From NCBI GenBank assembly GCA_963731205.1, contig CAVSUJ010000001.1, forward strand, positions 806,001 through 870,000: a DNA stretch of 64,000 nucleotides, written 5' to 3'. Shown piece by piece: positions 29,765 through 36,409 of this stretch. Under the pieces are notes generated by a model. The model searched no databases, had not been told where the DNA came from, and saw only the letters and a list, made by a program, of their open reading frames with translations. The stretch comes from DATAZK01 sp963731205 (GTDB taxonomy: Bacteria; Actinomycetota; Actinomycetes; Frankiales; Frankiaceae). Within the stretch, counting starts at the first letter, position 1. Each line of letters opens with the position of its first letter. A program made the position numbers and the translations under genes.

Positions 29765-30681
29765 GCGTCACTCCCGCCGAGCAGTAGATAGAGCACGGCC
29801 ATCCGGACGCTGACCCCGTTGGCCACCTGCTCGACGATCGTCGAGCGCAGCCCGTCGGCCACCTCGGAGGCGATCTCCATTCCCCGCACCATCGGGCCGG
29901 GGTGCATGACGATGGCATGGTCGGGAAGCATGCCCACCCGCGTCGCGTCGAGGCCGTATCGCCGGCTGTACTCACGGACCGTCGGGAAGTAGGACGCCGA
30001 CATGCGCTCGCGCTGGACCCGAAGCATCATCACGACGTCACTCTTGGGCAACGTGGCGTCGAGGTCGTAGGACACCTCGGCGGGCCAGGCGTCGATACCC
30101 ACCGGCAGCAGCGTGGGCGGCGCGACGAGCGTGACGCTCGCCCCGAGCGTCGAGAGCAACAGAACGTTGGAGCGAGCGACCCGGCTGTGCAGTACGTCGC
30201 CCACGATCGTCACCGAGAGCCCCTCGAGGCGGCCGAGCCGGCGGCGCATCGTGAACGCGTCGAGCAGCGCCTGGGTCGGATGCTCGTGGGTGCCGTCACC
30301 GGCGTTGACGACACTGCCCCGGATCCAGTTGGCGAGACGATGGGGGGCGCCCGATGCGCTGTGGCGGCAGATGACTCCGTCGGCGCCCATGGCCTCCAGG
30401 GTCAGCGCGGTGTCCTTCAGGCTCTCACCTTTGGAGACGCTCGAGCCCTTGGCCGAGAAGGTGATCACGTCGGCCGAGAGGCGCTTGGCGGCCACCTCGA
30501 AGCTGGTGCGAGTGCGGGTGGAGTCCTCGAAGAACAGGTTCACCACCGTGCGGCCACGCAGCGTCGGCAGCTTCTTGACCGTGCGATCGCCGACGAGCGC
30601 CATCTCCTCGGCGGTATCGAGAACCTGGGTGGCTTCCTCGCGGCTGAGATCCGCGGCTGAGAGCAGGTGACGGTCCATCAC
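29761..30681 (-). CDS. pyrB: Aspartate carbamoyltransferase catalytic chain
   Basis: Makes carbamoyl-aspartate from carbamoyl phosphate and aspartate. The 306-aa protein has the carbamoyl-phosphate motif FFEDSTRTRTSFE, GDGTHEHPTQALLDA and PDHAIVMHPGPMVRG. There is no pyrI regulatory chain nearby; control is probably through PyrR. It overlaps the pyrR stop by four bases. Confidence 0.98.
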   Translation of the reverse strand: MMDRHLLSAADLSREEATQVLDTAEEMALVGDRTVKKLPTLRGRTVVNLFFEDSTRTRTSFEVAAKRLSADVITFSAKGSSVSKGESLKDTALTLEAMGADGVICRHSASGAPHRLANWIRGSVVNAGDGTHEHPTQALLDAFTMRRRLGRLEGLSVTIVGDVLHSRVARSNVLLLSTLGASVTLVAPPTLLPVGIDAWPAEVSYDLDATLPKSDVVMMLRVQRERMSASYFPTVREYSRRYGLDATRVGMLPDHAIVMHPGPMVRGMEIASEVADGLRSTIVEQVANGVSVRMAVLYLLLGGSDA

Positions 30682-31268
30682 GCCCTTCTTTCCACTGCCG
30701 GCCGGCCCGGTTCGTCTGCCATGCGGCGTTCGATCACTACCCCGTCACGTCCGTCCACTTCGGCCAGCAGCACCCGGACGTTTTCGCCCTGGCTGGTCGG
30801 GAGGTTCTTGCCGACGTAGTCAGCACGGATCGGCAGCTCGCGATGGCCGCGGTCGACCAGCACCGCGAGCTGGACCGCGCGGGGACGTCCGAGATCGGAG
30901 AGCGCGTCGAGGGCGGCCCGGACGGTGCGCCCCGAGTAAAGGACGTCGTCGACCAGGACCACGACCTTGTCATCGACCGAGCCGGGAAGCTCGGTCCGAC
31001 CGACCGGCCGGATGCCGCGCAGGCGCAGATCGTCGCGGTACATCGTGGTGTCCAGGGAGCCGACCGGCACGGTGTGGCCTTCGAACTCGGCGAGCTTGGC
31101 GGCCAGGCGCTGCGCGAGTGCGACCCCACGGGTCGGGATGCCGAGAAGGACCACATCGCGTGCGCCGTCGGTGTGTTCGAGCACTTGATGCGCGATCCGG
31201 GAGAGGGTGCGTCCGACGTCAGCAGCGCTGAGAACGTCAGGTCCGCTTCCTGGAGTGGTCGTACTCAA
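30678..31268 (-). CDS. pyrR: PyrR bifunctional regulator / uracil phosphoribosyltransferase
   Basis: PyrR binds pyr mRNA when UMP is high and shuts off the operon; it also has weak UPRTase activity. The 196-aa protein has VVLLGIPTRGVALAQRLA, the PRPP-binding loop VVVLVDDVLYSGRTVRAAL and GKNLPTS. The only in-frame start that keeps the conserved N-terminus is TTG at 31268. The strong Shine-Dalgarno AAGGAGG lies about 19 bases before it and is better placed for an ATG whose three-codon reading frame ends in a TGA overlapping this TTG. First gene of the pyr operon. Confidence 0.95.
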   Translation of the reverse strand: MSTTTPGSGPDVLSAADVGRTLSRIAHQVLEHTDGARDVVLLGIPTRGVALAQRLAAKLAEFEGHTVPVGSLDTTMYRDDLRLRGIRPVGRTELPGSVDDKVVVLVDDVLYSGRTVRAALDALSDLGRPRAVQLAVLVDRGHRELPIRADYVGKNLPTSQGENVRVLLAEVDGRDGVVIERRMADEPGRPAVERRA

Positions 31269-31295
31269 GGCAGCATCAGGCTTTCGCCCTCCTTC

Positions 31296-31313
31296 CCCGC
31301 CTCACCGGACGGG
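31296..31313 (-). promoter_or_regulatory. Putative PyrR-binding hairpin in the pyr leader
   Basis: On the mRNA strand CCCGUCCGGUGAGGCGGG folds as CCCG-U-CC, loop GGUGA, GG-CGGG. This resembles the PyrR binding loop known from Bacillus (UCC-AGAGA-GGCU) and its mycobacterial form. GAAGGAGG, the ribosome-binding site, follows directly, so PyrR binding could block translation, as reported for mycobacterial PyrR. The fold is my reading of the sequence; binding is inferred. Confidence 0.6.
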
Positions 31314-31498
31314 TCGTTAAAGGAGTGGTCGCCACGAAGTTACCAGCCGCGTGCGCGCCGCCGGCGATGGCCACGCGAGTGAGACCCGCGCATCAGAAGA
31401 GGCCGTGGCACGAAGTCGGCGAAATCCGCGCGGGGCAAGATCGCCTCATGCCATGATCGGTGTCCTTGAGTGACGACACCCGCCCATTCCCCAGTTAA

Positions 31499-31529
31499 TT
31501 GCGTGCGAGCAACACAATCGGATTACACT
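31499..31529 (+). promoter_or_regulatory. Probable bldD promoter
   Basis: TTGCGT (31499-31504) and TACACT (31524-31529) are spaced by 19 bases. TACACT is a good -10 of TAnnnT form; the spacing is slightly long. It would give a leader of about 60 bases before the ATG at 31599. The -10 lies inside the BldD-like operator. Confidence 0.4.
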
Positions 31530-31536
31530 AAGTCAC
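31522..31536 (+). promoter_or_regulatory. BldD operator-like 15-bp site over the bldD -10
   Basis: ATTACACTAAGTCAC fits the published Streptomyces BldD consensus nTnACnC(A/T)GnGTnAn at all fixed positions except one (A in place of the central G). It covers the -10 element of bldD. BldD is known to repress its own gene in Streptomyces, so autoregulation is the natural reading. Confidence 0.6.
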
Positions 31537-31598
31537 TGCGTCGGGGGACGCTCGTTGCCCCAACTCATCATGAGCTAGCAGCTGGAACGGAGCACGAG

Positions 31599-32090
31599 AT
31601 GTCCGACTACGCCAAGGCGCTCGGATCACGCCTGCGCGCGATCCGGACCCAGCAGGGGCTGTCGCTGCACGGCGTCGAGGAGAAGTCCGAAGGCCGCTGG
31701 AAGGCAGTCGTCGTCGGGTCCTACGAGCGCGGCGATCGCGCCGTCACCGTCCAGCGCCTGTCTGAGCTGGCAGATTTCTACGGGGTGCCGGTCAACGAGC
31801 TGCTCCCCGAGCGCGAGGCGATCATCGCCCTCGAGCAGTCCCCCCGGATCATCCTCGATCTCGAGAAGCTGCAGGACGTCCCCCGCGAGCAGGGCGCCCC
31901 GTTGCTGCGTTACGCGGCGACCATCCAGAGCCAGCGAGGCGATTACAACGGCCGCGTGCTCTCGATACGCCACGAAGATCTTCGGTCACTCGCCGTGATC
32001 TATGACGAGAACCCGACCACCCTCACCGAGCAGTTGATCAACTGGGGCGTGCTGTCACCCGACGCGCGGCGCGCTGTCGAGACCGTCTGA
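31599..32090 (+). CDS. bldD: BldD-family c-di-GMP-responsive transcription regulator
   Basis: Master developmental repressor in Streptomyces. The 163-aa protein has an N-terminal Xre-type HTH (about residues 5-70; LGSRLRAIRTQQGLSLHGVEEKS, SYERGDRAVTVQRLSELADFYGV) and a C-terminal domain with the c-di-GMP signature R-x-D-x8-R-x2-D: Arg113-Asp115 and Arg124-Asp127. In Streptomyces, c-di-GMP dimerises BldD through this motif. ATG 31599 has GGAG seven to eight bases ahead; upstream in-frame codons lack coding support. Its 3' end overlaps convergent nusB by 36 bases. Confidence 0.95.
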   Translation: MSDYAKALGSRLRAIRTQQGLSLHGVEEKSEGRWKAVVVGSYERGDRAVTVQRLSELADFYGVPVNELLPEREAIIALEQSPRIILDLEKLQDVPREQGAPLLRYAATIQSQRGDYNGRVLSIRHEDLRSLAVIYDENPTTLTEQLINWGVLSPDARRAVETV

Positions 32091-32522
32091 GCTTTCCGAC
32101 CGGTCCGGGCCCTGTTGGCTGACGTGCACGCGGCGCTCAGCCACCTTGCTGAGCACACCGTTGACGAAAGCCGCCGACTCGTCCGTCGAGAGCCGGCCGG
32201 CGAGGTCTACGGCCTCGCTGACGGCCACGCCTTCCGGCACGTCTGAGTTGTAGAGCAACTCGTACGCGCCCAGGCGCAGCACATTGCGGTCGATGGCGGG
32301 CATCCGGGCCAGGGTCCAGCCTTCGGCGATCGAGGAGATGATCCGGTCGATCTCGCCGCGATGCGTGAAGACGCCCTCGACCAGATCGATCGCGTACGGC
32401 GGGACCGGAGGATCGGCCTGCGCGAGGCGAAGCCGCAGGGTCGCCATCGGATCCAGACCCATGAGGTCGGCCTCGTACAGCACGTCGAGCGCCCGCTTGC
32501 GCGCCTTGGTGCGCGCCGGCAA
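32055..32522 (-). CDS. nusB: Transcription antitermination factor NusB
   Basis: NusB with S10 (NusE) binds boxA RNA in rRNA antitermination. The 155-aa protein has ARTKARKRALDVLYEADLMG, the RIISSIAEGWTLARMPAIDRNVLRLGAYELLY core and AVSEAVDLAGRLSTDESAAFVNGVLSKV. TTG at 32522 fits the usual N-terminus, but a CTG overlapping the efp stop is possible; neither has a strong Shine-Dalgarno. The last 12 codons lie antisense to the end of bldD. Confidence 0.92.
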   Translation of the reverse strand: MPARTKARKRALDVLYEADLMGLDPMATLRLRLAQADPPVPPYAIDLVEGVFTHRGEIDRIISSIAEGWTLARMPAIDRNVLRLGAYELLYNSDVPEGVAVSEAVDLAGRLSTDESAAFVNGVLSKVAERRVHVSQQGPDRSESSDGLDSAPRVG

Positions 32523-32554
32523 CGAACCGGGGCGCCGCTTGGCCGAAGCGCCGG

Positions 32555-33115
32555 TCAGTTGGCTCGCCCGAGGTAGCGGCCGTCGCGGGTGTCGACCTTG
32601 ATCTTCTCGCCGTTGACGACGAAGAGCGGGACCTGCACGCTCGCACCGGTCTCGAGGGTCGCCGGCTTGGTGCCGCCGCTGGAACGATCGCCCTGCAGGC
32701 CCGGTTCGGTGTAGCTGATGGTGAGCTCGACTGACGCCGGGAGCTCGACGTACAGCGCGACGCCCTCGTTGAGCGCCACCGTCGCGTTGGTGTTCTCGAG
32801 CATGTAGTCGGCCGCCGACCCGACAGTCTCGGCGGGCACCTGGATCTGGTCGTAGGACTCGGTGTCCATGAAGACGAAGTCCTCGCCCTCGCGGTAGAGG
32901 TAGGTCATCTCCCGCTTGTCGACGGTGGCCACCTCGACCTTCACCCCGGCGTTGAAGGTGCGGTCGACCACCTTGCCCGTGGTGACGTTCTTCAGCGTCG
33001 TGCGCACGAACGCCCCGCCCTTGCCAGGCTTGACGTGCTGGAACTCGACGACATTCCAAAGCCCGCCGTCGAGGTCGAGCGTCATGCCGTTTTTCAGGTC
33101 GTTGGTCGAAGGCAC
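32555..33115 (-). CDS. efp: Translation elongation factor P
   Basis: EF-P (186 aa) helps the ribosome through polyproline stretches; this genome has such proteins, for example the PilT N-terminus. Domain I has the tip loop HVKPGKGGAFVRT with the lysine that is modified, or left free, in bacteria. Domains II-III have REGEDFVFMDTESYDQI and the C-terminal GEKIKVDTRDGRYLGRAN. GTG start at 33115; nusB follows. Confidence 0.97.
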   Translation of the reverse strand: MPSTNDLKNGMTLDLDGGLWNVVEFQHVKPGKGGAFVRTTLKNVTTGKVVDRTFNAGVKVEVATVDKREMTYLYREGEDFVFMDTESYDQIQVPAETVGSAADYMLENTNATVALNEGVALYVELPASVELTISYTEPGLQGDRSSGGTKPATLETGASVQVPLFVVNGEKIKVDTRDGRYLGRAN

Positions 33116-33149
33116 GGCCCGAGTCTACGCAGCGGGCCCTACGTGACGG

Positions 33150-33180
33150 GTCTGAGACAGCTCTGAGACGGGTCTGAGAC
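33150..33180. repeat. Three 11-bp-spaced copies of GTCTGAGAC upstream of efp
   Basis: TCTGAGAC occurs at 33151-33158, 33162-33169 and 33173-33180, one helical turn apart. With the preceding G, the first and third copies are the near-palindrome GTCT-G-AGAC; the middle copy has C for the first G. They lie 35-65 bases upstream of the efp start and look like cooperative protein sites, though no known regulator is matched. Confidence 0.55.
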
Positions 33181-33193
33181 GGGTCGAGCCGCG

Positions 33194-33241
33194 GCGGCGC
33201 CACCACCACCGGGACCTGGGTGACGCCCGGACGGTGGCACC
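33194..33241. repeat. REP-like element, copy C (diverged)
   Basis: This 48-base stretch has GGCGCC near one end and GGGACCTGGGTGACGCC then ACGGTGGCACC at the other. It matches the two 48-bp copies at 34245-34292 and 34316-34363 except in the middle third. It lies just downstream of the stop codon of the DUF559-like gene, so copies bracket that gene. Confidence 0.6.
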
Positions 33242-33255
33242 GATCGCGGGACGCG

Positions 33256-34233
33256 TCATGCCGCTCGCCGCAGGCGCGCCTCTTGTGCGACTTGGGCGCG
33301 GCGTAGCTGATCCACGACGCGCGCCTCGTCCAGGTACATAGCGATGCTGGGGAACCGGAGCACGGGCGTACCCGCGATCAGCAGTTCGTTGCTTCGCTCC
33401 ATGTCCTGCCAGTAGCTCGTGGCCATCAAGTGCAACGCGCCGTCGACCTCACTCCAGATGCGCACGCCGCCGAGCGACTCGATCTCGACGTCCAGGTATC
33501 GACGCCGGCCTTGCCCGTCCAAACGGACCGCCTGATGGACGACCTTTCCCAGCCGGTGTCGCCTGCAAAGGCTGGCGAAGTCGATTTCTGTGAGGGCATG
33601 GGCTCCACCCGAAATGTCGGTCAGGGCGCGCAGCATGACGGCCCTGAATCTGACTGGACCAGCTTCCTCGAGAGCCAGCAGCAACCGCGGGCCGGTCGAC
33701 AGCCGCTGCTGCACGACTGCGGCGAGCACTCCGCAAGCCGTCGAAGCCCGGGGAGACCAGACCGCTGCGTCAATGGCGGATCGTTCGACGCGGGTGCGCG
33801 GCGGTAGGCCGATTGTCTCCAAACTGCGGTCAGAAGGACGGCGTGTCTCATGCAGGACGGTGCGGATGGACGAAATCCGGGTCGGCGTATGACCGCGCGG
33901 AACGAGCACGTGGACCGACTCGTCCTCCCAGCCCCGCAAGCCCGCCAGCGCCAGCCCCGTACGTCCGGCGAGGGCCGCGCGTGGACTCGCTGTCAACACC
34001 ACTGCCCATTCGCGTTGCTGCTGGGTGAGCGGACCGTTGTGCAAAACGACGGCGACGGGGCCGACCGCGGTCCAGCGCCTCGCCCGGATCTGGGCTTGCA
34101 CCGCGTACCGATCAATGCCGCCCTGTCGCAACTGACCGCGGCGCAGAACCTGGTCCTGCCGGGCCGCGAGGTCGTGAAGAGCGGGATCCACGCAGCTAGC
34201 CTGCCGCGTTTGAGGCAGCCAGGTTTTCGTCAT
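33256..34233 (-). CDS. AbiEi-like N-domain / DUF559-like endonuclease-fold protein
   Basis: A 325-aa protein of a family scattered through actinobacteria. The N-terminal part (about 20-110: LAARQDQVLRRGQLRQGG, RWTAVGPVAVVLHNGPLT, LAGRTGLALAGLRG) resembles the winged-helix region of AbiEi-type antitoxins. The C-terminal part (RYLDVEIESLGGVRIWSEVDG, SYWQDMERSNELLIAGTPVLRFP) has the layout of the DUF559/Vsr-like nuclease fold, with E and D in the usual metal-binding strands. No toxin partner is adjacent. It occupies the place between efp and aroQ where mycobacteria have pepQ, and REP-like copies flank it, suggesting gain by exchange. Biochemical function unknown. Confidence 0.75.
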   Translation of the reverse strand: MTKTWLPQTRQASCVDPALHDLAARQDQVLRRGQLRQGGIDRYAVQAQIRARRWTAVGPVAVVLHNGPLTQQQREWAVVLTASPRAALAGRTGLALAGLRGWEDESVHVLVPRGHTPTRISSIRTVLHETRRPSDRSLETIGLPPRTRVERSAIDAAVWSPRASTACGVLAAVVQQRLSTGPRLLLALEEAGPVRFRAVMLRALTDISGGAHALTEIDFASLCRRHRLGKVVHQAVRLDGQGRRRYLDVEIESLGGVRIWSEVDGALHLMATSYWQDMERSNELLIAGTPVLRFPSIAMYLDEARVVDQLRRAQVAQEARLRRAA

Positions 34234-34244
34234 CCACAGCCGGC

Positions 34245-34292
34245 CCGGCGCCAGTGTCAGCGGGATCTATGTGACGCCGTCACGGTGGCACC
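34245..34292. repeat. REP-like element, copy A
   Basis: A 48-bp unit beginning CCGGCGCCAGTG and ending TCACGGTGGCACC. It differs from copy B (34316-34363) at four positions, and the two start 71 bp apart. The outer ends are inverted (GGCGCCAgTG with CACggTGGCgCC), so the unit can form a hairpin. It lies just upstream of the start of the DUF559-like gene. Confidence 0.8.
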
Positions 34293-34315
34293 AGCCGTAG
34301 GACGCCCGCCTGATT

Positions 34316-34363
34316 CCGGCGCCAGTGCCAGCGGGACCTATGTGACGCCCTCACGGTGGCGCC
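34316..34363. repeat. REP-like element, copy B
   Basis: The second near-identical 48-bp copy, with the best-preserved inverted ends (GGCGCCAGTG...CACGGTGGCGCC). It lies between copy A and the 3' end of aroQ. Together A and B form a 71-bp-period tandem pair. Confidence 0.8.
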
Positions 34364-34391
34364 GCGCGAAAGACGGCGTAGGAGGTCCGGG

Positions 34392-34826
34392 TCAGCGGCG
34401 GGTGCGCGAGGCGATCGCGTGCAGGGCCAACAAGTACGAATCAACGCCGAGACCAGTGATGGTGCCGGTCACCACTGCCGACAGCACGGAGTGGTGACGG
34501 AACTCCTCGCGGGCGGCGATCTGTGACAGGTGGACCTCGATGAGCGGGGCGGGATGCCCGGCGCAGGCGTCGCGTAGCGCGTACGAGTAGTGCGTCCAGG
34601 CGCCGGCGTTGAGCACCACCGGCAGCGCTGCGTCGGCCGCCTCGTGGACCCAACGGATCATCTGCGCCTCGTCGGCCGTCTGGCGGATGTCGACGTCGAG
34701 GCCGAGCTTGCCGGCCGTCTCGCGGCACGCGTCGACCAGTTCGGCGTACGTGCCGCGGCCGTAGACCTCGGGCTCGCGTACCCCGAGGCGGTCGAGGTTG
34801 GGACCGGACAGCACCAGCACCTTCAC
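34392..34826 (-). CDS. aroQ: 3-dehydroquinate dehydratase, type II
   Basis: Third step of the shikimate pathway. The 144-aa protein has LVLSGPNLDRLGVREPEVYG with the catalytic Tyr, the QTADEAQMIRWVHEA segment, NAGAWTHYSYALRDA and EVHLSQIAAREEFRHHS. GTG start overlaps the aroB stop (GTGA). Confidence 0.97.
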   Translation of the reverse strand: MKVLVLSGPNLDRLGVREPEVYGRGTYAELVDACRETAGKLGLDVDIRQTADEAQMIRWVHEAADAALPVVLNAGAWTHYSYALRDACAGHPAPLIEVHLSQIAAREEFRHHSVLSAVVTGTITGLGVDSYLLALHAIASRTRR

Positions 34827-35908
34827 GACGCGACCTCACCGTAGGCAGCGAGCAGCAGCTCGGGATCCGGGTCATCCAGAATGCCGGGTTTTGCAAGTCC
34901 GGAAAGCACGACGAAACGCAGCCGCTTCGCCCGCGCCTTCTTGTCCACGCGCATCGCCTGCGCCAGCTCCGGCCAGCGCTCGGCGGGGTAGCTCACGGGG
35001 AGCCCGATGCGCTGGAGCAGCTCGCGGTGACGATCGGCGGTCGCGTCGTCCAATCCGGCCGCCCGCCGCGAGAGCGCGCCCGCGAAGACGAGCCCGACGG
35101 AGACGGCCGCACCGTGACGCCAGCGGTACTGCTCGGCGCGCTCGATGGCGTGACCGAGGGTGTGGCCGTAGTTCAGGATCTCGCGGCGCCCGGACTCTTT
35201 CGGGTCAGCGCTCACCACGTCGGCCTTCACGGCGATCGAGCGCTCGATCAGCTCGCGCAGATGGGCGTGGCCGGTGGGATCGGCGTCGAGCAGGTCGAGG
35301 ATGACGGGATCGGCGATCAGGCCGGTCTTGACCACCTCGGCGAGCCCGGCGGTGAACTCCTCCGGTGGCAGCGTCTCCAGCGTCGCCAGATCGCAGATCA
35401 CCGCCGACGGCTGATGGAAGGCACCGACGAGATTCTTGCCCGCTTCGGTGTTGATCCCGGTCTTGCCGCCGACGGCCGCGTCGACCATCGCCAGCAAGGT
35501 GGTCGGCACCTGTACCACCCGCACGCCGCGAAGCCACGTCGCGGCGACGAAGCCGGCGAGATCGGTGACCGATCCGCCGCCGAGCCCGATCACCAGATCG
35601 TCGCGGGTGAAGCCGACCTGTCCGAGCACCGACCAGGCGTAGGCCGCCACGGCGAGGTCTTTGGCCTCCTCCCCGTCGGGCACCTCGAGCAGATGCACCT
35701 CCGGATGGGAGCCTGATGCCGACAGCTCTTCGCGTACGGCCTCAGCGGTCGCCAGCAGCACCCGCGGGTGCAGGACGGCGATACGCGTTGCCGCCGAGAC
35801 GGTGTTGACCGTCTCGACCAACTCGCCGAGCAGCCCGCGACCGATCTGCACCGCGTACGGCGGATCGGTGGCCGGCCTCACCTCGATGCTGGTCACTGCG
35901 TCAGCCAT
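34823..35908 (-). CDS. aroB: 3-dehydroquinate synthase
   Basis: Second step of the shikimate pathway, NAD+ and zinc dependent. The 361-aa protein has DGEEAKDLAVAAYAW, the NAD loop IGLGGGSVTDLAGFVAATWLRG, PTTLLAMVDAAVGGKTGIN and the zinc motif GHTLGHAIE. It overlaps the end of aroK by 16 bases. Confidence 0.98.
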   Translation of the reverse strand: MADAVTSIEVRPATDPPYAVQIGRGLLGELVETVNTVSAATRIAVLHPRVLLATAEAVREELSASGSHPEVHLLEVPDGEEAKDLAVAAYAWSVLGQVGFTRDDLVIGLGGGSVTDLAGFVAATWLRGVRVVQVPTTLLAMVDAAVGGKTGINTEAGKNLVGAFHQPSAVICDLATLETLPPEEFTAGLAEVVKTGLIADPVILDLLDADPTGHAHLRELIERSIAVKADVVSADPKESGRREILNYGHTLGHAIERAEQYRWRHGAAVSVGLVFAGALSRRAAGLDDATADRHRELLQRIGLPVSYPAERWPELAQAMRVDKKARAKRLRFVVLSGLAKPGILDDPDPELLLAAYGEVAS

Positions 35909-36402
35909 GCGAGCACCTCCTCGGCGACCTCGTCGGGCGTGCGCTCGGATGTGTCGACGGTGAGGCTCGCGACCTCGGCGTAGAGCGGGGCCCGCTCGCG
36001 CAAAGTGGCCGACATCCGCGCGCGCGGCGCCTCGACGAGCAGCGGCCGGTCGCGGGCCAGGCCGACGCGGGACACGGCGTGCGAGAGGTCAACGCTGAGC
36101 GCCACGACGCGATGGCCAAGAAGGTCGGCCCTTGTCTCCGGGTTCAGCACCGCCCCTCCCCCGAGGGCGACCACGCGATCGGCGGCGTCCGGCGTCAGCG
36201 TCGAGACGACCGCGGCGCGCTCCAGCTCGCGGAAGCGCTCCTCGCCGTCGTCCAGGAAGATGTCGGCGACCGTCTTGCCTGCGGCGGCTGCTGCGACCTC
36301 GTCGCTGTCGACGAACTCGATCCCGAGCCGCTCGGCCAGCAACCGGCCCAGGGTGGTCTTGCCGGACCCGGGCGGGCCGACGATCACGACGCGTGGATTC
36401 AT
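35893..36402 (-). CDS. aroK: Shikimate kinase
   Basis: Phosphorylates shikimate. A 169-aa P-loop kinase: Walker A GPPGSGKTTLG (residues 9-19), shikimate-binding DSDEV and FRELERAAV, and the GGGAVLNPETR loop. The R in ARDRPLL is the lid arginine. It starts seven bases after aroC ends. Confidence 0.97.
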   Translation of the reverse strand: MNPRVVIVGPPGSGKTTLGRLLAERLGIEFVDSDEVAAAAAGKTVADIFLDDGEERFRELERAAVVSTLTPDAADRVVALGGGAVLNPETRADLLGHRVVALSVDLSHAVSRVGLARDRPLLVEAPRARMSATLRERAPLYAEVASLTVDTSERTPDEVAEEVLAWLTQ

Positions 36403-36409
36403 GGCCGAC

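Larger units (their letters stand above)
31269..31598. promoter_or_regulatory. Divergent pyrR-bldD control region
   Basis: This 330-base region holds no credible gene. It contains the pyr leader with the PyrR-type hairpin (31296-31313), the pyrR Shine-Dalgarno (about 31288-31295), and the bldD promoter with a BldD-like operator (31522-31536). No clear -10/-35 pair for the pyr operon was found in the remaining part. Confidence 0.6.
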
